Shown: piece after piece, positions 57,001 through 64,000 of the stretch
How positions within the stretch are numbered: position 1 is the first letter of the stretch
Layout: every line of letters starts with the position of its first letter
Assembly: GCA_036245805.1 (NCBI GenBank)
Contig: BTRK01000005.1
Coordinates: 48,910,553 to 48,974,552 of the forward strand
Source of the DNA: Pristionchus mayeri
Taxonomy: Eukaryota > Nematoda > Chromadorea > Rhabditida > Neodiplogasteridae
Direction of reading: 5' to 3'
Length of the DNA stretch: 64,000 bases
Notes under the pieces: model-generated
Told to the model about the DNA's origin: nothing
What the model saw: only the letters and a program-made list of their open reading frames with translations
Databases searched by the model: none
Program-made: the position numbers and the translations under genes

Positions 57001-59305
57001 GGAAAGGACGATGCGTCAGGGCGCATTATTATGCAGCACACTGCCTTTTCTGTTGTGTCCCTTCTGGAATGTCCCTAATGTCTTTTCTCCAGAAATATTC
57101 ACGAAATACTCTGCTGAAGTTGACGACCCCTTTCTTTGAGACAATATGCAATTCAATGACTACAATGTTGTCATTGAATTGTGCATATTTCAGTCGGCAA
57201 ACACAGCCTCCGTCTTGAAGTATCCCCTGACGTATATTCTGAAGCACTCGACCTCGCGAGATCTCCTTTGCATAAGTTGCCGACCCCTCTCTTTACGTCA
57301 ACTCGGGTTTGAGAGTTGTGAGTTGAGAGAAAGTGTTGGGTTCCTAACAGTTGCGTCGCGTGAGAGATAGAAATCGGCTTTGAAACTCGGAGCGAGAGAG
57401 AGGGGGAAGACGGATAGGAAGAGGCGAAGAGTCGGATAGAGAAGGGGGGGGGCGGGCAGAGAGTAGGAAGGGAGGGGAATCAAGAAGAGGGAGAGAGAGA
57501 AAGGGAAGGGCGGAGGGCAGGGGCAGACACGAGAAAATAGCAGGGCAGAGAGCTTGGACGATGGGAGAATCACTAAGTTTCGCACAGCTGCCCCGTGACT
57601 ACACGTATGTTTCTCTCCCTCTCTCTGAGTATCAAAGCCGATTTCTATCGCTCACGCAACTGTTAGGAACCCAATTTCCATCAACTCACAACTCTCAAAC
57701 CTGAGACGACGCGAAGATAAAGGCGGGCAACTTCTACTCGTATGTTTCCCTCACTCGACTTCCCGCCATCCCCAACTGACAGCCATGCTGTCTACCTCAA
57801 CGAATGGCCCAGTAAACCAATTACAAATAACCATTTAGATACATTTATTGACACAAATTGCCTCATCCTTCACTCCATGAATATTCGGAGTGGCTTCACT
57901 TCCAAACCAACTCGATTTCCCGCCCAGAGTATCCGACATTCTATCCAATTAGATTTCCCCAGTAAACCAGCCCAATTTTCTGAAACATTTTAATTTTGTC
58001 GCGGGGAAAATTAACTCCTGGAATATTCTGACGAATTTATAATTTATTTAATTGAGACTTCAGATACGCCAGGTTCCCCATAAGCAGATTATCCCCCCAA
58101 ACACTCGTTGCACTTTTGCCCAGGGATAGCAACCATCCCCACCCTTCCATTGACATTCCAATTGTCCCCTCCCCCAGAAACGTTTGCAGAGACTTTCTCA
58201 GCTACAGCTGAGGTAGTGGGTGAAACCTCTATGCTTGACATATGGAGGTACCCCTCTGCCTCACCTGTCATGAAAGTGCTCCAGCAACTGCCCCTTTCCC
58301 CTCCCCCAATTCCGACTCAACGGCCATGATAATTACCAGCTATTGACAAACCTGCCATCACTAAGCGACAGAGAAAGAGTGAGTGTGAAGCGGAGTTTAT
58401 GAGCCAATTTGCCACCAAAAATGCCTACCATTATTTAAAAAAATAAATAAATATATTTTTGAAAAGTGGAGATACTATTCCCTCCTCGTCTCTCATTAGT
58501 GCAGATTATGAAGAGCATTTGTTGTGATGATGTCAGTGTTTCTCTCTAGGCGCATGTTCTGAGACAACTGGACTAGACGGGTCGGTCTAGTCGAGAGTGA
58601 GGGGTAATGGGGGCGTCTCGCCTCATTTTCGACTATACCGATCCGTTTAGTCGAATTGCCTCTCTTGAAAATGTTTTGACACTCCACGTTATTAGGGATC
58701 GAACAGTGATGAGGATTATGGCGTCATTCTTCGCATCGGTCTTCAGTAGATTCCGTATTCAGTCTATCTTCTCGAGTAATTCCCAGCAATTCTAAAATCC
58801 AAAAGAGCGAGTGAAGATGATAATGTGATTCTCTGGAAAGCAGGAGTAAGAGATCGGACTGTTTGACGCCTACTCTGCTCATGAGTAGATCTCAAGATTG
58901 CTACGCACATTGTCCATAATTTTGTTCCTGTTCAAATAAATACATTGTCAAATTCAGGAGAAGTTGATGGGAAATGGGGGAAATCCTCGTATTTTCACTT
59001 CGTTGTGGTGCAAAGGCTTTGTGCCACCATGTTCCTGATCACTATCAATAACGCAAAACATTTGTGTTCGAGATCACCACCTTCACCGATAGTACGCTGA
59101 GAGTTGCAAGCTGAACTTATTTGTTGTTCAAATCGTCTTGCATTATCTTTCCAGTGCATTATCTTTTGAAATTGTCATTTGCTCAAATTGCATTGTGACT
59201 AGCACCATAACCTCCCATCCACATAATACAATTCCAATATGCTCGAAACACTTGTTATTTGACTTTTCAGGAGTTCGCAGTTTGCTGTGTACCCGACGCA
59301 ACAAG
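54092..59305. other. 5.2 kb with no confident gene
   Basis: Contains unassigned open frames, for example a minus-strand frame at 54570-54826 that ends at a good GTGAGT donor after KVTSDR, and plus-strand frames at 55550-55783 and 56208-56552. None matches a family I know. 56640-56790 is a purine-rich GGGAGAGA stretch. 57302-57705 is an inverted repeat. 58436-58460 is an AATAAATAAATA run that could be a poly(A) signal. Confidence 0.35.
57302..57705. repeat. inverted repeat around a purine-rich centre
   Basis: Left CTCGGGTTTGAGAGTTGTGA and GGGTTCCTAACAGTTGCGT recur inverted at 57620-57705 as ACGCAACTGTTAGGAACCC and TCACAACTCTCAAACCTGAG. The 200-base centre is GA-rich. Confidence 0.8.
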
Positions 59306-59665
59306 ATGAAGCTTCTGATTATTTGTGATGTTGTTTCTGCTGCGACGAGCTTTCCTGTGAGTTAGAGATTTTGAAAATTTCTCATCCCCTCTCTTCTCCT
59401 TTTCCACGCTCCGTAAGACTGATAGAGCGTTTAAAGCGACAAAATTTGAATTTATTTATGATCCATGAAGGATGCAACCCAACACATCTCGTACCCCAAC
59501 ACATCTTATCTGACGTTAAAAAACAAGTTCAACGAGAGCTACATCGCAAGGGAAAAAGATGTTCACATCGATTTTAGCTGTGCCGAGCATAAAAACTATG
59601 AAATTATCATGGTATGGTTTTCTGAGTTAATGCCAATGAAAAATGATGTTGATACAGTGGTCTGA
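59306..59665 (+). CDS. hypothetical small secreted protein, 81 aa
   Basis: Two exons (59306-59356 and 59471-59665) are joined in phase 0 with a GTGAGT donor and an AAG acceptor. The N-terminus MKLLIICDVVSAATSFP could be a short signal sequence. The rest contains KFNESYIAREKDVHIDFSC and ends MKNDVDTVV. The start follows a strong TTTCAG acceptor at 59270. No family recognised. It converges tail to tail with the Srsx-like gene. Confidence 0.35.
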
Positions 59666-59785
59666 TAAAGAATCCAAGATCACAATTGTGTAATATACGA
59701 CTAACATATGTACAAAAATTTAAAATATGGTATGCCAAAATAAGTAAAGAATAATAACTTTAATTATTTTCATCATGACATTTCA

Positions 59786-61762
59786 TCATTTCACATTTTT
59801 CATCACTACGACATTCGAGTTTGATGGGCTAACATTCGCAGACCGAATCAATATTGGGTGAACGGAATTTTTGATCGCCGATCGATATTCCGAACTGAAT
59901 AAAATAGTTAGAAATGCACAATATTTAAATTACAATACCTCGTTGAATAGTAAATAAGAAGTTTTGAGCAGAGAGCGATGTTTATGAAAATTCCACCGAA
60001 CCACATCCATGAGAACTTCACTTGATCTGCGATTTAGACTTATCTGTTTTCAGAATATTTGGCACTTCTTGGATTACTACCCGCCCTATCATCTTTTATG
60101 TTCTACCCCACTCATTTCTGGATCCCTGCCGGAAGGGTGGGAAAAGGTACAAGAAATCTGATGCGATTAGTATTCCAAGCAGTTCCGAATATTAGTTATC
60201 TTACAATCGAGGCTTGACGTCATGAGTAGATACATGAAGAGTGACGTGAGGAACCATCCGCTTATGTCCACTGTTATTATGATGATGAGAGACTTGATGA
60301 GACGCTTCATCGTTGTTGCATCGACAAATGGAAAAATTTCGAAAAAAATAAATAAATAATTTAATATTAACATGCTTTGGTCCAGTTTAGAGGTTCTATT
60401 TTTGACATTGAATATGCTAATGAGCTATTTATCGCACCTATCCTACTCAAAAATACAATCATTTGCAATAACATAACTCTACTCACCAGCTTTGGATCGC
60501 ACGCCAACCCATGTGATGAAATACAACACTGCGCTAATTATATTCATGGATATGCAAAACGAGTGAAACCAATTTATGCCGTCGAAGTATGGTGTTAGGA
60601 GACTACACATTACACTGCTGAACATGGCGTTGCTATCAAAGTATAATGTCTTTTTCATCATTTTGTGGACACTCCACCGTCTGATAATAAACTCCACCGT
60701 CTGATAATAAACTCCACCGTCTGATAATAAACTCCACCGTCTGATAGACTGACCCTGGTTGATAAAATGTGAACATCAGGACGCAAAAATATGCACACGA
60801 AGATGTGATCAGAAATACAAACGTCTTAAATTTCTTGGATCTGGCAATATTTGTGTAATTTACAACTTACCAAGTTCTAGTATAATCGATTAATTTCACT
60901 GTATCTAAACGAGAAGATGACGGACGCCATTCGATCAAAGCCAATGAGCAGCATGCATGCAATTCCAATCGCAATGCCCATTTCAGGGAGCAACTGAATG
61001 AAATTAGGTCGAAAAACTAGCATTTTGCTTCGAGAAACTATAATATTGCCTCTTAATTCTACACACACACTATCTATTGTGTGATAAATTAAGAGACGAT
61101 TTCCAAATGTACTCACCATTATCAGAGTCCATTTCACTCGTATTCGTGAACAGTAGGGGAAGTATCACGACAAGTGTGCCAAACTGTTTTTTTAGATTGG
61201 GATTAATGCCGTGGAAAAAGTCAAGGAGAAGTGGAAATATTTGAATTCCTGCAATTTCATATCTCGGCTCCCAGTAGAGATAACGGCTTAAAAATTGGAA
61301 TATGAGGTGGAAAATCCATTTACACCCCATATTCCGATTTTCAAGCCGTTATCTCTACTGGGAGCCGAGATATGAAATTGTGGGAATTCAAATATTTCCT
61401 CTTCTCCTTGACTTTTTCCACGGTATAAGATTTACGACGTTAACAACGAACTTGATGTAGAATGTCTGCAATAGCGCACACGGCTATCAGCGTGTGGCAT
61501 GTTGTGCGCAGCGTTCTTAAATGTTGAATGTGTACTAGAAAAACATACGTACGTAGTAACGAGGGCGCTTGAGGATTTGACAACGCCATTCCGTTAACAC
61601 ATACATTTCCATGTCCAATGACGCCACTAATGCCGCAACTAACTTTGTGTTAATCGTTACGAGAATGATGATAGAGTTGCAGAAGGAGCCGAAAAGGGCC
61701 AGCGACATGATTGTCATGAAACACGCGGCGAGATTCGAATGAAATTGATCGAGCCCGATCAT
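59786..61762 (-). CDS. Srsx-like seven-transmembrane chemoreceptor, possibly damaged
   Basis: Putative G-protein-coupled receptor. Blocks in order: 61644-61762 (TM1, LALFGSFCNSIIILVTINTK), 61452-61515 (TM2, HTLIAVCAIADILHQ), 61117-61183 (FGTLVVILPLLFTN), about 60899-61037 (TM3, IGIACMLLIGFDRMASVI; the DR motif is typical), about 60775-60845 (TM4, TFVFLITSSCAYFCVLMF), 60487-60632 (TM5, SFCISMNIISAVLYFI), about 60205-60325 (TM6, KSLIIIITVDISGWFL), 59939-60026 (TM7, GGIFINIALCSKLLIYY) and 59786-59894 (SEYRSAIKN to stop). Two junctions do not resolve: TM3 to TM4 requires a 34-base intron or meets a stop, and no AG acceptor in the right phase precedes TM6. It is either a recent pseudogene or spliced in a way I cannot see. 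A 20-base tandem repeat and a hairpin lie in its introns. Confidence 0.6.
60671..60746. repeat. tandem repeat, 20-base unit, 3.8 copies
   Basis: ACTCCACCGTCTGATAATAA is repeated three times exactly, plus 16 further bases. It lies in the intron between TM4 and TM5 of the Srsx-like gene, just after the presumed donor. Confidence 0.95.
61206..61428. repeat. 223-base hairpin
   Basis: Arms of about 95 bases: GCCGTGGAAAAAGTCAAGGA and TCGGCTCCCAGTAGAGATAA, both mirrored exactly on the right side. It is in an intron of the Srsx-like gene. Confidence 0.9.
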
Positions 61763-62073
61763 TGCCGCTTCTAAATTTACCGTATTACACAAAATGAGGA
61801 AGGATAGTGATGCTTGAAAATACAGCCTTAGTAGGTAACGTAAGTCGTACTTCCTAAGATAACGCGACTGTTACATGGCTCACATTACTGAACAAATTTT
61901 TATTTACATATGCATGAAACAACTGAAAAATATTTTCATCAGCTCGGAAAAGCATATTTTTTCTAGTTCTTTTCTAGTTCAATTCTTCTCGGATTCGATT
62001 GTGAAAAAACCCTTATAAAGCTGTACGGTAATGAGAGCTATACATACACGAATAATAGGAATAATACGATGTA

Positions 62074-63324
62074 TTAGGTTGAATAGAAAGTCTTTATCCA
62101 CTTTTTATTTCCCCTCTTCTGACAATAAAGCACAAGAGCAAAATCAAACATATGCACCATTGTTATCTACGACAAATCTCCAACGTTCAGGCAACTTATG
62201 GATTCCCTCCTTATAGAACCCATCTCGGCGCGAATTAAAATATTGCTTGAGTGCGGCCTCGATCGCCCCACGGGAAGTGAAGGATCTCTGATCGAAATGA
62301 CGGGTCAGATCTGAGAACAACCAATAATCCGAAGGGGCCAAGTCAGGAGAATACGGTGGATGAGGGAGAATCATCCAGCCATATTTGGACAGCTCCTGCT
62401 TGACCTGCCGTGCAACATGGGGTCGGGCGTTATCGTGTTGATAGTACACTTTCTTGCCGTTCAGGGGAGATTGTGCGACTTTCTTCTTGAGATTCTGTAG
62501 TTGTTTCGTGTAGACGTCTCCAGTAATTGTCCGCCCCTCAGGTAGGAGTTCCCAGTAAATCGGGCCATCCACTCCCCACCAGACAGAGAGCAAGATTTTC
62601 TTGGGGTGAAGGTCAGGCTTTGCGACGTCCTGTGGGGTCTCATTGGCATCCACCCACTGTGCCCTCCTATGGTGATTCTCATAGTAGACCCACTTCTCGT
62701 CCCCTGTTATGAGACGGTCCAACCATCGATCTCCAGCGTGAAGAGTGAGTAGAGAAAGGGAATCGTCAACTCGGTGGTCAAGCTGGTCTTGGGTCAATTC
62801 GTGGGGTATGAAACGGCCTAGCTTCTTCTTCTTGCCAATGGAGACCAAACCATTTACGATGGTGCCTTGCGATACCCCAAGTGTGGATGCCATGTCGCGG
62901 GTGCTTTGGAAGGGATCCGATTCCACTACGATCCGTAGTGCATCCAAATCCAGCTCGGGTGGCCTCCCAGACCGGTCACGATCATCCATGGAAAAGTCCC
63001 CCTTCTCGAAGCGTTGGTACCAATTGCGTATGGTCTTGTAGTGAGGGGCATATGACTCGTAGACTTCAGCCAACTGACGTTCCGATTCCTTCATTGTAGT
63101 GTGAGAGAGGAATAAGAATAACAGAACGTTGCGGATGTGCAAGGCCGTGGGAACAAACATCGTGGTCTTACTAGTGGCAGAATGAAAAGATTGGAATGGG
63201 AGGTTGTTGACCACATAGTCCCTTTGTCATGTGTTATTCACTAGAGGCGAGGGAACACCAAAGGTATCCTGCACTGAGCAGTGATCGAGCAAAACAGTGG
63301 ATAAAGACTTTCTGTTCAACCTAA
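62074..63324 (-). mobile_element. intact mariner transposon of a second lineage, 1251 bases
   Basis: Inverted ends TTAGGTTGAATAGAAAGTCT and AGACTTTCTGTTCAACCTAA (one mismatch), extended to 28 bases, flanked by TA. It carries an uninterrupted transposase frame. The ends and protein differ clearly from 49105-50346 but resemble the decayed copy at 38217-39438. Confidence 0.93.
62144..63214 (-). CDS. mariner transposase, intact, 356 aa
   Basis: Helix-turn-helix with WYQRFEKGDFSMDDRDRSGR, a second DNA-binding region VSQGTIVNGLVSIG, and catalytic Asp residues in ITGDEKW, QHDNARPH and YSPDLAPSDYWLF (D,D34D). C-terminal ELPERWR-type motif (KLPERWRFVVDNNGAYV). Two further in-frame ATGs near the N-terminus (MFVPTALHIR and MKESERQL) are alternative starts. 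The first 18 residues are unlike other mariners, so MFVPTALHIR is likely the true start. Confidence 0.92.
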   Translation of the reverse strand: MVNNLPFQSFHSATSKTTMFVPTALHIRNVLLFLFLSHTTMKESERQLAEVYESYAPHYKTIRNWYQRFEKGDFSMDDRDRSGRPPELDLDALRIVVESDPFQSTRDMASTLGVSQGTIVNGLVSIGKKKKLGRFIPHELTQDQLDHRVDDSLSLLTLHAGDRWLDRLITGDEKWVYYENHHRRAQWVDANETPQDVAKPDLHPKKILLSVWWGVDGPIYWELLPEGRTITGDVYTKQLQNLKKKVAQSPLNGKKVYYQHDNARPHVARQVKQELSKYGWMILPHPPYSPDLAPSDYWLFSDLTRHFDQRSFTSRGAIEAALKQYFNSRRDGFYKEGIHKLPERWRFVVDNNGAYV

Positions 63325-64000
63325 TAGAATGGAAATCGGAGAATAAAAATACAGATTCATAGTAAGAGATTGTAATGGATAAGGCTACAATATAAATGTC
63401 ACTTGAACATTGAACATGATAACAAGAATGGATTAAAGGATTTGTGTTACCATGTACATGTCGGAAATCAGCCATCAACTTTTGATGATATCACATAACC
63501 ACTTTCGGAAGATGTTGTTATTGCACATTGAGTGCTCGATAATAACTTCTGATTTGGAGTTATACGATATCGATAAAAGATCCCATTTTATCTTCATTCT
63601 CCACGGGAGTGTATAGAATGAAAAGACAGTGGGATGGCTTTATAACAATATTTTGGACGAAAAAACGTTGAATTTTCATAACACGCACTAAGCAGACGTC
63701 ACTGGAGGTTCTCAATGCGCCTTTTCCCTCTGAATTATGGGAATTTGAGAACAGACAATTTTCACTTTCTGCGAATTCCTTACTGTAAACTACAATACCA
63801 GTAAGGTTACCCTAAATACATATTTATCTCTACTGTGAAGTCAGAAAAGAACAGAAAATGCGCACAAAGTAAAGTGCGCTGCATAGAACGGATTTGTTAT
63901 TCGCATTGAGACGTATAAACCACAACATTTTCACAACATCTCATGGCTCTGGCGAAGCTCTGGTGATGCGCGTATAAATGATAGTTTGTTGTCAGATGCA
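63325..64000. other. terminal intergenic stretch
   Basis: No gene supported. A short relic of the hairpin group lies near 63588-63630 (TCTTCATTCTCCACGGGAGT and inverse). Confidence 0.4.

Overview
The window looks like nuclear DNA from a free-living or necromenic nematode, most likely a Pristionchus-type diplogastrid. The reasons are the very dense short introns with TTNCAG acceptors (20 exons in a 1.85 kb gamma-glutamyltranspeptidase coding sequence), nematode-only chemoreceptor families (Srt, Str and Srsx types), mariner and RTE elements, and a very large load of palindromic DNA. The species is an inference. All exon models were built by hand from splice signals, reading phase and family similarity. 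There is no transcript evidence.

Layout. 237-9601 (minus): a complete gamma-glutamyltranspeptidase gene whose introns hold a long palindrome and several short hairpin repeats. 12841-27879 (minus): three tandem, divergent lysine-50 homeobox genes. The lowest-coordinate copy carries an internal duplication of two exons, and the duplicated exon has been hit by a full-length, intact RTE-type retrotransposon with a 9 bp target duplication (14003-16897). 28.2-31.4 kb: nested palindromes, a 5'-truncated RTE scrap and a decayed Tc1/mariner element. 31.9-33.7 kb: a possible cadherin-like fragment (minus) and an unidentified two-membrane-segment protein (plus). 34037-40028 (minus): a complete Srt-type seven-transmembrane receptor. 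42-46 kb: almost all palindromic DNA. 47186-47651 (minus): a small secreted peptide precursor with a Gly-Lys-Arg processing site. 48808-54091 (minus): a complete Str-type receptor with an intact mariner in its last intron. 54.1-59.3 kb: mostly unrecognised. 59306-59665 (plus): a small hypothetical gene. 59786-61762 (minus): an Srsx-like receptor with two unresolved junctions. 62074-63324: a second intact mariner.

Functionally, the chemoreceptors are presumably sensory-neuron genes, the homeobox genes are DNA-binding regulators of unknown target, and the transpeptidase handles extracellular glutathione. They do not form one pathway. The most unusual aspect is the mobile DNA: at least three apparently intact transposable elements of different lineages, and several families of near-perfect palindromes that insert into each other and into introns. 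One palindrome family shows 3 bp target duplications. One large hairpin family shares a core of GAGAGAGC-type arms while its flanking stem sequence differs between subfamilies.
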